64,000 bases of DNA from Bacillus albus (GCF_001884185.1 NZ_MAOE01000091.1:1-64000), one strand, 5' to 3'. Positions 25,236 to 35,336 are shown, counted from the stretch's first letter. A program made the numbers and translations. Notes: generated by a model not told the origin, from the letters alone.

Positions 25236-26531
25236 TCATTTCCGCCTCTTTTTAACCGCAAGTAAAAACGCAATAAACAATACGTTCACACCAACGATTA
25301 AAGAGATAAATAGCCAATTCACACCTGTTTCCCCATTAACTTTATACACATTTGACTCTTCACGCTTTAAAACAAGATAAAAATTTCCGTTTTCTTCTCT
25401 TATAATTTCATCCTCTAACAATCCTCGTAACTCTTGTTTTTCGCCAATTGCACTTACAGGTAAAGCAACTTTTTGTGTTTCTTTCGCATTATTAATCGCT
25501 ACTACTGTCACTTCATCTTTATACTTTCTCTTTAGTACACTCATTCCATCTTTATCGTATAGAAGCTCAAACGTACCTCTACGTAGAGATGGTCTCGATT
25601 GTCTAAGCTCACCGAGTTTCGTTATGTGCTGCATAAACTTTTCATCTGATTTGAAATCCATTAATCGTCTATTATCCGGAGTATGCCCTCCATCTAATGC
25701 AATTTCCGTTCCGTAATAAAAATTCGGAATACCTGGTGTTGTTAATAAATATGTAAGGGCTAGTTTCAAGCGAGATGGCGGATAATTCATATTCTCTTTT
25801 GCAATACGAGCAAATCTTTTCGTATCTTGATTATCTAAAAATGTAGTGGATTCCCTGTCTTTTTTACTCACATCATATAAAGGTTTCACCGATACGTCCG
25901 CTTTAGAAAACGCTCCTACTATTTTTTCGTTGTATTCACTATCTTCTTTTGTCATAATACAAAAATCTTTCTTTATCGCTTGCATATCTTTTTGCACGTC
26001 ATCCCAGAAAGAACGCGACTTTTTTTCACTATGTATTACATAACTTGCATCTAAATCGACTTCTTTGATCCACCATTTCATCGCGTCGATGACTTGTTGT
26101 TCGTTCTCTCCAAGCGGAAATTGAAGTACAATTTTCATTCCTTTTGCGTGAGCAGCTTGTACAAGTTCTTTCACATCATTTTCTGTTCCGAAATGTTCAT
26201 TTACCTTTCGAAAATTGTGCACGTCTAATCCATCGTACTTTCCACTTTCAAAAAGCGGAGAAAGCATAACAGTGGTAAATCCCATTTCTTTTATGTAATC
26301 CAGTCTTTTTATAATCCCTCTTATATCTCCGCCTTGATACCCTTCTAAATTACCAACTTCTAACTGTTTGTCATTTTTCGGTTCTCCATTATTAAAGCGA
26401 TCAATCATAATGGAATATATAACTTCGTCTCGCCACTCTCTTTTTTCATCCGCAAACGTATGTATTGGTACAAATAAAACGACAGCTAAACAAAAATAAA
26501 TGAACAGTTTCCTAGTATGTATTTTCCCCAC
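25236..26531 (-). CDS. Membrane-anchored GH13 (alpha-amylase-like) protein, probably inactive
   Basis: 431 aa from the GTG at 26531, which has GGGGG at good spacing; an ATG two codons earlier is too close to that site. Residue numbers here count from that ATG. A signal peptide (about 1-29, ending HTFA) precedes an amylase-type barrel (VIYSIMIDRFNNG, GGDIRGIIKRLDYIKEMGFT). A C-terminal beta domain and a final membrane helix (WLFISLIVGVNVLFIAFLLA) with KKRRK tail follow. Catalytic motifs are eroded. Region I lacks its Asp (KIVLQF). Region II reads DLDASY without the Arg before Asp163. The region III glutamate is not where expected (CIMTKEDS). Region IV has DNQD instead of DNHD. The fold is clear; hydrolase activity is doubtful. 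Confidence 0.8.
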   Translation of the reverse strand: MGKIHTRKLFIYFCLAVVLFVPIHTFADEKREWRDEVIYSIMIDRFNNGEPKNDKQLEVGNLEGYQGGDIRGIIKRLDYIKEMGFTTVMLSPLFESGKYDGLDVHNFRKVNEHFGTENDVKELVQAAHAKGMKIVLQFPLGENEQQVIDAMKWWIKEVDLDASYVIHSEKKSRSFWDDVQKDMQAIKKDFCIMTKEDSEYNEKIVGAFSKADVSVKPLYDVSKKDRESTTFLDNQDTKRFARIAKENMNYPPSRLKLALTYLLTTPGIPNFYYGTEIALDGGHTPDNRRLMDFKSDEKFMQHITKLGELRQSRPSLRRGTFELLYDKDGMSVLKRKYKDEVTVVAINNAKETQKVALPVSAIGEKQELRGLLEDEIIREENGNFYLVLKREESNVYKVNGETGVNWLFISLIVGVNVLFIAFLLAVKKRRK

Positions 26532-26623
26532 ACGCATCCCCCATGTTTTTTAATTGTAAGAATATTATACCAATTATCCAAACGAATCGCATACGTTGAT
26601 TTTATTCTTCTCAAATTATCTCA

Positions 26624-26733
26624 TGTTAGTTTTTCTAACACAAACCAAAAAGTTTTCTGAATTTTTAGTTGATTTTTCTTTTTATTTCGAATATGATATG
26701 AAACATAACAAATTAATGTTATATTTTCTAACA
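26624..26733 (+). promoter_or_regulatory. amtB promoter with two TnrA-type boxes
   Basis: TGTTAGTTTTTCTAACA (26624-26640, perfect dyad) and TGTTATATTTTCTAACA (26717-26733, full match to TGTNANATTTTNTNACA) bracket a promoter TTGATT (26669-26674) - 17 bp - TATGAT (26692-26697). The upstream box could activate and the downstream one, just before the ribosome site, could repress (TnrA or GlnR). Confidence 0.8.
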
Positions 26734-26750
26734 TTATAGGAGGAGAGAGA

Positions 26751-27983
26751 ATGAATACGGGAGATACTGTTTTTATGTTTGTATCAACAGTAATGGTCAT
26801 GTTAATGACACCAGGCTTGGCACTTTTCTATGGGGGCATGGTTCGCAGTAAAAACGTACTTAGTACGACAATGCATAGTTATAGCGCAATGGCTATCGTT
26901 TCGATTCAATGGATTGTAATTGGTTATTCTTTATCATTTGGACCAGATTGGCACGGACTTATCGGCACACTCGATTGGCTCGGTTTAAACGGAGTTACCT
27001 ACGCACCAAATCCAGACTACTCATCTACTATTCCTCACAATTTATTTATGATGTTCCAGCTTATGTTTGCTATTTTAACTCCCGCTTTAATTTCAGGTGC
27101 ATTCGCCGAAAGAATGCGATTTTCAGCTTTCCTTATTTTCATCCTTCTATGGACAACAATCGTTTACAATCCTGTCGCTCATTGGGTATGGGGCGTTGGC
27201 GGGTGGCTAAGAGAGCTTGGCGCGTTAGACTTCGCTGGTGGTAATGTCGTTCATATTACATCTGGCGTCGCCGGCCTTGTATTAGCTATTTTCCTAGGGA
27301 AACGAAAAAACATAAACGGTTCTTCTCCTCACCATTTACCATTTACGATGTTAGGCGCAGGTTTACTATGGTTCGGCTGGTTCGGTTTTAACGTCGGTAG
27401 CGCATTATCTTTAAATGATGTAGCTTTAACTGCATTTATTAACACAAATATAGCCGCTGCTGCCTCCGCATTAACTTGGATGCTGTCAGAATGGTTCTTT
27501 CAATCAAAACCGACTGCGATGGGAGCTGCTTGTGGAGTCGTTTCCGGTTTAGTCGCTATTACACCAGCTTGTGGGTTCGTTACACCTTTCTCAGCTCTTC
27601 TTATCGGAGCGATCGGCGGCGTATTATGCTTCGGAGCGGTCTTTTTCTTAAAAACAAAATTCGGATACGACGACACACTCGATGCATTCGGATGCCACGG
27701 CATCGGCGGAACTTGGGGCGGCATTGCGACAGGACTATTTGCAACTACTACTGTAAACAGCGATGGTGCGAACGGATTATTTTACGGAAACGCCGCTTTA
27801 CTGTTCAAACAACTTGTAGCAATCGGCGCAACATATACATTCACGATCATCATGACGTATGCCATTATTAAAGCGATTAACTTCTTCCTCCCTGTTCGGG
27901 TTGATGAGCACGAAGAACATATGGGCCTTGATATTTCGATGCATGGAGAGAAAGCTTATGAATATACGGAGCGAGTAAACTAA
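26751..27983 (+). CDS. amtB: Ammonium transporter AmtB/NrgA
   Basis: A 410-aa ammonium channel with about eleven membrane helices; it takes up NH4+/NH3 under nitrogen limitation. Family marks: MTPGLALFYGGMVRSKN at the first helices, GAFAERMRFSAFL, the pore histidines in NPVAHWVWG and DAFGCHGIGGTWGG, and GGNVVHITSGVAG. The start ATG at 26751 follows AGGAGGAGAG. TnrA-type boxes upstream fit nitrogen control. In B. subtilis nrgA is followed by nrgB (glnK); here a terminator follows at once and no PII gene is in the window. Confidence 0.96.
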   Translation: MNTGDTVFMFVSTVMVMLMTPGLALFYGGMVRSKNVLSTTMHSYSAMAIVSIQWIVIGYSLSFGPDWHGLIGTLDWLGLNGVTYAPNPDYSSTIPHNLFMMFQLMFAILTPALISGAFAERMRFSAFLIFILLWTTIVYNPVAHWVWGVGGWLRELGALDFAGGNVVHITSGVAGLVLAIFLGKRKNINGSSPHHLPFTMLGAGLLWFGWFGFNVGSALSLNDVALTAFINTNIAAAASALTWMLSEWFFQSKPTAMGAACGVVSGLVAITPACGFVTPFSALLIGAIGGVLCFGAVFFLKTKFGYDDTLDAFGCHGIGGTWGGIATGLFATTTVNSDGANGLFYGNAALLFKQLVAIGATYTFTIIMTYAIIKAINFFLPVRVDEHEEHMGLDISMHGEKAYEYTERVN

Positions 27984-28027
27984 AAAAAGAGATGCAATCT
28001 ATCTGTAATAGATTGCATCTCTTTTTA
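27983..28027 (+). terminator. Terminator of amtB
   Basis: Long stem AGAGATGCAATCTAT and complement (loop CTGTA) with flanking A- and T-runs. Confidence 0.93.
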
Positions 28028-28174
28028 GTTTAGTTGTTGCCTAGGTATACCACACCTGGTATTGCCGCGAATATATCAGCGATTATTTCGATATATCGAC
28101 GTTTCGACACGATACATCTATTCACTAACAAATTCCGACATAACGAAACTGAAGAATACCCCGGCGTAACTTTA
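28028..28174. other. Gap without a supported gene
   Basis: 147 bp between the amtB and katA terminators. A short minus-strand frame is open (reads RYIEIIADIFAAIPGVV near its end) but has no start with a ribosome site. Possibly leftover coding sequence; nothing is assigned. Confidence 0.3.
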
Positions 28175-28208
28175 CAAAAAAAGACGACTGTTTCACAGTC
28201 GTCTTTTC
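28175..28208 (-). terminator. Terminator of katA
   Basis: Stem AAGACGACTG/CAGTCGTCTT (28181-28205) with A- and T-runs, 8 bp from the katA stop. Confidence 0.92.
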
Positions 28209-28212
28209 CTAT

Positions 28213-29679
28213 TTATTTCGGAGCATTTCCCACATATTGCGTAATATCAACATTTAACGCTTGTGCTAAACGCATTCCATATTCTTGATCTGCACGGAAG
28301 AAGTTACAAACAGCTAATAATTTCGTGCGTTCATTTACGTCTTTTAAGTCATTTGTTAAGTTTGCAATTAAGTTGTCTTGCTCTTCTTTAGAGAATGAAC
28401 GGTAACGTTCACCCGCTTGTTTGAAGTCATTTGGTTTGTCAATTTTTTCACGAGACACGTAGCCTTCTACTTTCATAGTTGAATCGCGGTAAGCTGGGTC
28501 TTCAACTGGATTTTCAGCATGACGGCTCGGTTCGTAGTTGATTGTAGATGGGTTTTGATTGATTTGCATTGCCCCATCACGTTGTTGGTTATGAACAGCT
28601 GCGTATGGGCAGTTTACAGGAATTTGTAAGTAGTTTGCACCAAGACGGTAACGCTGTGTATCTGGGTAAGAGAATAAACGACCTTGTAATAATTTATCTT
28701 CAGATGGTTCAATACCATTTACAGTTGCACTTGGAGAGAACGCCACTTGTTCTACTTCTGCAAAGAAGTTTTTCGGATTACGATTTAACGTCATTGTTCC
28801 TACTTCAATTAACGGGAAGCGATCTTCTGGCCATACTTTCGTTGGGTCTAATGGATCGAAATCTAAAGAATCCGTTTCTTCTAGTTGCATCACTTGTACG
28901 TGTAAATCCCACTTCGGATAATTTCCTTTTTCGATTGCATCGAACAAGTCACGAGTTGCATGGTTGAAGTCTTTTCCTTGTACTTCTTGCACTTCTTTTG
29001 CATTTAAGTTACGTACACCTTGCTGTGGTTTCCAGTGATATTTAATGTAGACGATTTTTCCTTCTGCATTAATCCATTTAAATGAATGGACACCGAAACC
29101 TTCCATTTCGCGATAGCTTGCTGGTGTACCGTAATCAGAAAACACCCATGTCATCATATGTGTAGATTCTGGACTTAACGTCATGAAATCCCAATAACGA
29201 TCTGGCGTTTGAATATTTGTATCAGGTGCTGGTTTTAAAGAATGCACCATATCAGGGAATTTAATTGCATCACGAATGAAGAAGACTGGTAAATGGTTAC
29301 CTACGATATCGTAATTTCCTTCTTCTGTATAAAATTTAACAGCGAACCCACGTGGGTCACGAGCTGTTTCTGGAGAACCTTGACCATGAATAACCGTTGA
29401 GAAACGAACAAATACAGGCGTTTCAGTTCCTTCATTTTGTAAAAATGCTGCTTTCGTATATTGCTTCATGCTGTTTTTCGTTACGAATACACCGTGAGCA
29501 CCTGCACCACGTGCATGCACAACACGCTCCGGAATACGTTCACGATCAAAGTGCGCGAGTTTTTCTACTAAATGATAGTCTTCTAATAATACCGGTCCAC
29601 GGCGACCAGCTGTACGAGAATTTTGGTTGTCTCCAACTGGAGCACCTTGGTTTGTTGTTAAGCGATTATTTGGATTCAT
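28213..29679 (-). CDS. katA: Vegetative haem catalase KatA
   Basis: Monofunctional clade-3 haem catalase (488 aa) that splits H2O2 into water and oxygen. The active-site His55 is in RVVHARGAGAHG, the essential Asn in YDIVGNHLPVFF and the haem-ligand Tyr in RLFSYPDTQRYRLG. ATG at 29679 with GGAGGA upstream. Ferrochelatase (hemH) lies 59 bp upstream on the same strand with no terminator between, so haem supply and catalase are probably one unit. A PerR box lies in the gap, so peroxide induction is expected. Confidence 0.96.
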   Translation of the reverse strand: MNPNNRLTTNQGAPVGDNQNSRTAGRRGPVLLEDYHLVEKLAHFDRERIPERVVHARGAGAHGVFVTKNSMKQYTKAAFLQNEGTETPVFVRFSTVIHGQGSPETARDPRGFAVKFYTEEGNYDIVGNHLPVFFIRDAIKFPDMVHSLKPAPDTNIQTPDRYWDFMTLSPESTHMMTWVFSDYGTPASYREMEGFGVHSFKWINAEGKIVYIKYHWKPQQGVRNLNAKEVQEVQGKDFNHATRDLFDAIEKGNYPKWDLHVQVMQLEETDSLDFDPLDPTKVWPEDRFPLIEVGTMTLNRNPKNFFAEVEQVAFSPSATVNGIEPSEDKLLQGRLFSYPDTQRYRLGANYLQIPVNCPYAAVHNQQRDGAMQINQNPSTINYEPSRHAENPVEDPAYRDSTMKVEGYVSREKIDKPNDFKQAGERYRSFSKEEQDNLIANLTNDLKDVNERTKLLAVCNFFRADQEYGMRLAQALNVDITQYVGNAPK

Positions 29680-29722
29680 CTAGGGGGATCCTCCTCTTTC
29701 CTTCATAGTAATTGTTATTTAT

Positions 29723-29737
29723 TTAAAATTATTATAA
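29723..29737 (-). promoter_or_regulatory. PerR box before katA
   Basis: On the minus strand TTATAATAATTTTAA matches the PerR consensus TTATAATNATTATAA at all but one defined position. It sits 44 bp before the katA start, in the hemH-katA gap. Confidence 0.75.
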
Positions 29738-29738
29738 A

Positions 29739-30698
29739 CTAATTATTATTCAAAACTGAGTTCTTGTCAACTATTTCCTTCATTTTTTTGGAAACAATTT
29801 CAGCTAAGCAATCGATAAATACAGATTGTGAATTTGGCATATTTGGTCTAAAATATGCGGCATTTAATTCATCAGTTACAACTTTACACTCATAATCGTT
29901 GTCATATAAAACTTCTAAATGCTCTGCTACAAACCCAACTGGGCAATATACGAAAGATACATATCCATGCTCTTCAAATAAATCTCTCGTTAAATCTTGC
30001 ACATCCGGTCCAATCCACGGATCAGGCGTATTTCCAGCGCTTTGCCAACCAATTGTATAGTTTTGAATATCGGCAGCCTCCGCAATTAAATCTGCTGTAT
30101 GCTGCAATTGCTCCACATAAGGGTCCCCTGCCGCAATAATTTTCTCTGGCAAACTATGCGCTGAAAAAATTACGACTGCTTTCTCTTTATCTTCAATCTT
30201 TGTAAATGTTTCTTTTATTTGATCTGCCCAATAGGAAATAAATTTCGGTTCATCGTACCATTGTTCAATCGGTTCAATAACAGGACCACCGATTTCTTTT
30301 GAAAGACGAATCGCACGGTCATTATACGCTTTAATGCTAAATGTAGAATAGTGCGGCGCTAATACGATACTAATCGCCTGCTCAATTCCATCGCGCTTCA
30401 TCCCTTCTACTGCATCTTCTATAAATGGAGCAATATGTTTTAAGCCTAAGTAACAAGTAAATTCATACTCTGTAAATATATTATTCATAGAATCTGTTAA
30501 TTTATGCGCTTGCTCTTTCGTAATTTTTGCAAGTGGTGAAATTCCGCCAATCGCTTTATAGCGCCCGATTAAGTCTCGGAGTGCTTCTTCGGAAGGTTTA
30601 CGACCGTGGCGAATATGTGTGTAGTACGCTTCTACATCATCTAATGATTCTGGCGTTCCATACGCCATTACGAGCAAACCTATTTTTTTCTTTGTCAT
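29739..30698 (-). CDS. hemH: Ferrochelatase (HemH/CpfC)
   Basis: Inserts iron into the porphyrin ring in the last steps of haem synthesis; in Gram-positives the substrate is coproporphyrin III. 319 aa. Family features: [20 protein letters not shown] start, [23 protein letters not shown], the [10 protein letters not shown] motif with its metal-site His, and the [15 protein letters not shown] motif with the Glu that pairs with it. A second hemH gene in the usual hemEHY cluster elsewhere is likely (family knowledge); this copy is tied to katA. RBS GAGGTG before the ATG; the promoter overlaps a PerR-like site. Confidence 0.95.
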   Translation of the reverse strand: MTKKKIGLLVMAYGTPESLDDVEAYYTHIRHGRKPSEEALRDLIGRYKAIGGISPLAKITKEQAHKLTDSMNNIFTEYEFTCYLGLKHIAPFIEDAVEGMKRDGIEQAISIVLAPHYSTFSIKAYNDRAIRLSKEIGGPVIEPIEQWYDEPKFISYWADQIKETFTKIEDKEKAVVIFSAHSLPEKIIAAGDPYVEQLQHTADLIAEAADIQNYTIGWQSAGNTPDPWIGPDVQDLTRDLFEEHGYVSFVYCPVGFVAEHLEVLYDNDYECKVVTDELNAAYFRPNMPNSQSVFIDCLAEIVSKKMKEIVDKNSVLNNN

Positions 30699-30729
30699 CT
30701 ATATAACACCTCAATTTTATAAATGAGAA

Positions 30730-30797
30730 TCTTTTTCAAGAACATTTGTTTCCAATTATAACAACTAATAATAAGTACGTCAAAATAATTATTCTAA
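30730..30797 (-). promoter_or_regulatory. hemH-katA promoter with PerR/Fur-like sites
   Basis: On the minus strand TTGACG (30778-30783) and TATAAT (30755-30760) are spaced 17 bp apart. TTAGAATAATTATTT (30783-30797), a degenerate PerR-type site, abuts the -35. A Fur-like 7-1-7 stretch (TGAAAAAGATTCTCA) lies at about 30724-30738, in the early transcribed region. Confidence 0.6.
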
Positions 30798-30849
30798 ATA
30801 AATATTTTTTCTAATATGATTTTGAATTTTATTTGACAATTTATTTAAT

Positions 30850-30883
30850 AAAAAGCGACTTACATAAAAGTAAGTCGCTTTTC
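30850..30883 (-). terminator. Terminator of asnB
   Basis: Stem AAAAGCGACTTAC/GTAAGTCGCTTTT, three bases after the asparagine synthetase stop on the minus strand. Confidence 0.92.
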
Positions 30884-30885
30884 TT

Positions 30886-32733
30886 CTATTCTTTAATATT
30901 TACCCCGTATTCTTTAAACCAAACATGAATCTGCGCTAAATGGGCTAAAAGTTGAGGACCTGTCATTAATTGACCGAACCAAGGTGATTGAAATGCACTG
31001 CCGCCTGACTCAATTAATCCGCCCAGCTGCTCTTTATCAAATAGTTCGTGTAAAATTGATCCTTTATCCGTTAATAAATCTTGTAGCCATACTGTGACTG
31101 CTTTCGTATAGTGCGGATTATGCGTTTTCGGATACGGACTCTTCTTTCTATATAAGATGTCATTTGGAAGTAATCCTTCTAACGCTTTACGCAATAGACC
31201 TTTTTCGCGGTTTTTATACATTTTCATTTCCCAAGGAATATTCCACGCATATTCGACAAGTCGGTGATCCGCAAACGGAACGCGTACTTCTAAGCTTGCG
31301 CCCATGCTCATACGGTCTTTTCTGTCTAATAATGTTGTCATAAACCATACCATATTCAAGTAAAATAGTTGTCGTCTCTTTGCTTCAATTGGGCTTTCTC
31401 CCTCTAAAACAGGAACTTCTTGAATGGATTCTTCATAGCGCTGCTGTACATATTGTTGTAGGTTTAATTTATTTCTCCATTCTTTCTTTAGCAGTTGTTC
31501 ACGTGCTTCTGTAGAGCGCATCCACGGAAACGCACTCGATTGTAAATCGTCTTCTCTATAAAACCACGGATAACCACCAAATATTTCATCTGCACATTCC
31601 CCAGATAAACCGACGACAAAATCTTGTTTAATTTCACGGCAAAACCATAATAATGACGAATCGATATCTGCCATACCAGGCAAATCACGAACGAGTACAG
31701 CTTCCGTTAAATACTGTGCTAATTGTTCATTTGAAATGACGCAGCGATGATGAATCGTTTCAAACGTCTCCGTCATCAAATGAATAAATGGTGCATCTGA
31801 ATTTGGCTGGAACGCATTCGCTTTAAAGTATTTGTCATTATCTTCATAATCGACAGAGTATGTGTGTAATTGCCCTTTTCCTGACCGTGCGTATTCTTTC
31901 GCAGCAATTGCTGTAATTGCGCTCGAATCTACACCACCTGATAGAAAAGTGCATAGTGGTACATCAGAAACGAGCTGCCTTGTAATCGCATCTTTTAATA
32001 AAAAGCGCGTTTTCTCTACTGTTTCTTCAAAAGAGTCTTCATGCTTTTTACTTTCCACATTCCAATATCTCCATATACATAAACCGTTCTTTGAAAATGT
32101 CATCGCATGACCTGGACGTAATTCTTTTATACCAGCATAAATACCGTGACCAGGCGTTCTAGATGGCCCAAGACCAAATATTTCGGATAATCCTTCTAAC
32201 GTTACTTCCGCCTTCACATCAGGATGAGCCAATATCGCTTTTAACTCTGAACCAAATAGTAACCGCCCACTATCATATTTAAAAAATAGCGGTTTTACAC
32301 CTAATCGATCCCGCGCAATAAATACTTGTTCTTTCTGTTCATCCCATACAGCAAACGCATATATACCGTTTAAATGATCGACACATTCTTCTTTCCATTC
32401 CATATACGACGCTAATAGTACTTCCGTATCAGAATGACCTTTGAACGTATATCCTCTTCTTAATAGTTCCTTTCGAATATCTTCCGTATTATACAGTTCA
32501 CCGTTATAGCAAATTGCATAATTCGTTTCATCTTTTAAACAAGTCATCGGTTGTTTCCCACCCTCAGGATCAACAACGATTAACCGTTTGTGCCCAAATG
32601 CAACATTGCCTTTAATCCAAACTTTATTATCATCTGGGCCACGCTTCGCTAACGTCTCAGCCATCTTCGTAATGACGTCTCGCTCTCCTTCTAATGAGCG
32701 TTTATAATCCACCCATCCTGTAATCCCGCACAT
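30886..32733 (-). CDS. Glutamine-hydrolysing asparagine synthetase
   Basis: Makes asparagine from aspartate, ATP and glutamine. The ATG at 32733 exposes the catalytic Cys2 (MCGITGW), with GGAAGG at 9 bases; an in-frame ATG three codons earlier would bury it. A class II glutaminase domain (about 1-210; RGPDD, GHKRL, YNGELYN) is followed by the synthetase domain with the pyrophosphate loop FLSGGVDSS and GECADEIFGGYPW. 615 aa, close to B. subtilis AsnO (YisO), whose neighbours yisL and yisK are also present here, so AsnO orthology is likely. The annotation asnB is used in many B. cereus genomes. Confidence 0.94.
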   Translation of the reverse strand: MCGITGWVDYKRSLEGERDVITKMAETLAKRGPDDNKVWIKGNVAFGHKRLIVVDPEGGKQPMTCLKDETNYAICYNGELYNTEDIRKELLRRGYTFKGHSDTEVLLASYMEWKEECVDHLNGIYAFAVWDEQKEQVFIARDRLGVKPLFFKYDSGRLLFGSELKAILAHPDVKAEVTLEGLSEIFGLGPSRTPGHGIYAGIKELRPGHAMTFSKNGLCIWRYWNVESKKHEDSFEETVEKTRFLLKDAITRQLVSDVPLCTFLSGGVDSSAITAIAAKEYARSGKGQLHTYSVDYEDNDKYFKANAFQPNSDAPFIHLMTETFETIHHRCVISNEQLAQYLTEAVLVRDLPGMADIDSSLLWFCREIKQDFVVGLSGECADEIFGGYPWFYREDDLQSSAFPWMRSTEAREQLLKKEWRNKLNLQQYVQQRYEESIQEVPVLEGESPIEAKRRQLFYLNMVWFMTTLLDRKDRMSMGASLEVRVPFADHRLVEYAWNIPWEMKMYKNREKGLLRKALEGLLPNDILYRKKSPYPKTHNPHYTKAVTVWLQDLLTDKGSILHELFDKEQLGGLIESGGSAFQSPWFGQLMTGPQLLAHLAQIHVWFKEYGVNIKE

Positions 32734-32972
32734 ATAAATCATCCTTCCATCTTATTTCTTTTCTTGAACGTGCAGTAATCCCCACCCTAAGGGATGCGGA
32801 TTAAAAAATGAAAAACTTAACGATAACCTACTATCCACATACGGAATAGCATTTTCACTCAGTAAAACGTGTTTTATTGTATGCCCACCTATGTCTAGAT
32901 GTGTCTAGTTATAAAGAATGCGCGAACTGTCTATAACAGAAATAACTACTTTTCATAAAGGAGAAATCGTGT

Positions 32973-33527
32973 ATGATACAACGTAACCATATTTTATATA
33001 ACCAGCCTCGTGCTCATACGGTCGGTAATGTAGAATATATAAACAATGAATGGGTATTCTTTGATGATGAAAATGATGAAGCATTTTTATTAGAAGATAT
33101 TGCCGAAGATGGCTTTGAGATTTTATATAACAACAACTGGCTACCAGCTCGTTTCTATGAACAAGATGTATTACAAATCGCCAATGAACAGCACCACCTG
33201 CAAAACGGTGAGATGATACGCATTCGAAAAAAATTACTGCTTAGCTATACGGAATGGCTTGAAGAGTTACCTGACTCCGTCTTTACGTTATTAACGGAAT
33301 CATTGCAATCGCTTCATTACTCTTTATATGATTGCATGTATTGTCATAATTATTTATCTTTCTTACCGAAAGAGGAAGCATGTGAAGGAGTAAATATTCT
33401 TTTATTTGATAACGAAGAGATGATTTGTACATTGCAGCACCATTTTGTTCGTCATACTGCGTCAAATAAAAATATGTTTCGTTTTACGAAAGTAAACGGA
33501 GAAGAGTTGCATATCGATGCGACATAA
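32973..33527 (+). CDS. Soluble protein, DUF2777-like
   Basis: A 184-aa acidic soluble protein with an N-terminal beta-rich part (VGNVEYINNEWVFFDDEND) and a helical middle. The cysteine pair in DCMYCHNYLSF could bind a metal or form a disulfide. It resembles the DUF2777 family of Bacillus, which I associate with YisN, the neighbour of asnO in B. subtilis; this is from memory. It is divergent from the asparagine synthetase gene. ATG at 32973 with AAAGGAG upstream. Function unknown. Confidence 0.65.
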   Translation: MIQRNHILYNQPRAHTVGNVEYINNEWVFFDDENDEAFLLEDIAEDGFEILYNNNWLPARFYEQDVLQIANEQHHLQNGEMIRIRKKLLLSYTEWLEELPDSVFTLLTESLQSLHYSLYDCMYCHNYLSFLPKEEACEGVNILLFDNEEMICTLQHHFVRHTASNKNMFRFTKVNGEELHIDAT

Positions 33528-33531
33528 AAAT

Positions 33532-33577
33532 AAAAACCACCTTATTTCCCAAGTCTTTGAGATTATAAGGTGGTTTT
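33532..33577. terminator. Bidirectional terminator
   Basis: AAACCACCTTAT pairs with ATAAGGTGGTTT across a 17-nt loop that itself pairs weakly; convergent genes on both sides. Confidence 0.8.
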
Positions 33578-33581
33578 GTTT

Positions 33582-33971
<390 letters not shown>

Positions 33972-34100
33972 TCACACTTTTTCACTCTATATGATAACAT
34001 GTTCATTTATTTTCAGGAAATGTTTCGCTTTTTTACATTTAAATGATATAATATTTAGAGTATTTACAAACTTCTTGTAATAACAAAAGGGGGAACAATC

Positions 34101-35291
34101 ATGATTCAAACTAAGGATATTATCGAACTTACAGACACATATGGAGCAAATAACTATCACCCACTTCCGATCGTTATTTCTAAAGCAGAAGGCGTTTGGG
34201 TAGAAGATCCTGAAGGAAACCGCTATATGGACTTATTAAGTGCATATTCTGCAGTAAACCAAGGTCATCGTCACCCAAAAATTATTAACGCTTTAATTGA
34301 CCAAGCTAATCGTGTTACGTTAACTTCTCGTGCTTTCCATAGCGATCAATTAGGTCCTTGGTACGAAAAAGTTGCGAAACTAACTAATAAAGAAATGGTA
34401 CTTCCAATGAACACAGGTGCAGAGGCTGTTGAGACTGCAATTAAAACAGCTCGCCGCTGGGCTTATGATGTGAAGAAAGTAGAAGCAAACCGTGCTGAAA
34501 TTATCGTTTGTGAAGATAACTTCCACGGACGTACGATGGGTGCTGTTTCTATGTCTTCAAACGAAGAGTACAAACGTGGATTCGGCCCAATGCTTCCTGG
34601 CATTATCGTAATTCCTTACGGTGATTTAGAAGCGTTAAAAGCCGCAATTACACCAAATACAGCTGCATTCATTTTAGAGCCAATCCAAGGTGAAGCAGGA
34701 ATTAACATTCCACCAGCTGGTTACTTAAAAGAAGCTCTTGAAGTATGTAAAAAAGAAAACGTTTTATTTGTAGCGGATGAAATCCAAACAGGTTTAGGCC
34801 GTACTGGTAAAGTATTTGCTTGTGACTGGGACAATGTAACTCCTGACATGTACATACTTGGTAAAGCACTTGGCGGCGGCGTATTCCCAATCTCTTGTGT
34901 AGCAGCAAACCGCGACATTTTAGGCGTATTCGAGCCAGGTTCTCACGGTTCTACATTCGGTGGTAACCCACTTGCATGTGCTGTTTCTATCGCAGCTCTT
35001 GAAGTGTTAGAAGAAGAAAAATTAACAGAGCGTTCTCTTCAATTAGGAGAAAAATTAGTTGGACAATTAAAAGAGATTGATAACCCAATGATTACTGAGG
35101 TTCGCGGTAAAGGCTTATTCATCGGTATCGAATTAAACGAGCCAGCTCGTCCTTACTGTGAACAACTAAAAGCAGCTGGTCTATTATGTAAAGAAACACA
35201 CGAAAACGTAATTCGTATCGCACCACCTCTAGTAATCTCTGAAGAAGACTTAGAGTGGGCGTTCCAAAAAATTAAAGCTGTATTATCTTAA
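34101..35291 (+). CDS. rocD: Ornithine aminotransferase RocD
   Basis: A PLP enzyme (class III aminotransferase) converting ornithine and 2-oxoglutarate to glutamate semialdehyde and glutamate in arginine catabolism. Lys255 in ILGKALGGG binds [18 protein letters not shown] and the glycine-rich [12 protein letters not shown] are characteristic. 396 aa, standard. The N-terminus [13 protein letters not shown] is typical of RocD rather than ArgD. It is alone, not clustered with rocA or rocF, and has its own terminator. RBS AGGGGG. A TATAAT at about 34048 may be its -10. Confidence 0.95.
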   Translation: MIQTKDIIELTDTYGANNYHPLPIVISKAEGVWVEDPEGNRYMDLLSAYSAVNQGHRHPKIINALIDQANRVTLTSRAFHSDQLGPWYEKVAKLTNKEMVLPMNTGAEAVETAIKTARRWAYDVKKVEANRAEIIVCEDNFHGRTMGAVSMSSNEEYKRGFGPMLPGIIVIPYGDLEALKAAITPNTAAFILEPIQGEAGINIPPAGYLKEALEVCKKENVLFVADEIQTGLGRTGKVFACDWDNVTPDMYILGKALGGGVFPISCVAANRDILGVFEPGSHGSTFGGNPLACAVSIAALEVLEEEKLTERSLQLGEKLVGQLKEIDNPMITEVRGKGLFIGIELNEPARPYCEQLKAAGLLCKETHENVIRIAPPLVISEEDLEWAFQKIKAVLS

Positions 35292-35295
35292 TAAT

Positions 35296-35336
35296 AGAGA
35301 GGTTGTCCTACATGTTGGGACAACCTCTTTCTTTTT
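35296..35336 (+). terminator. Terminator of rocD
   Basis: Stem AGAGGTTGTCC/GGGACAACCTCT-type pairing followed by TTTCTTTTT. Confidence 0.9.

Noticed and set aside
28034-28288. Open frame of 84 codons on the plus strand overlapping the katA end
   Set aside because: It starts with TTG without a ribosome site, runs through the katA terminator and lies mostly antisense to katA.
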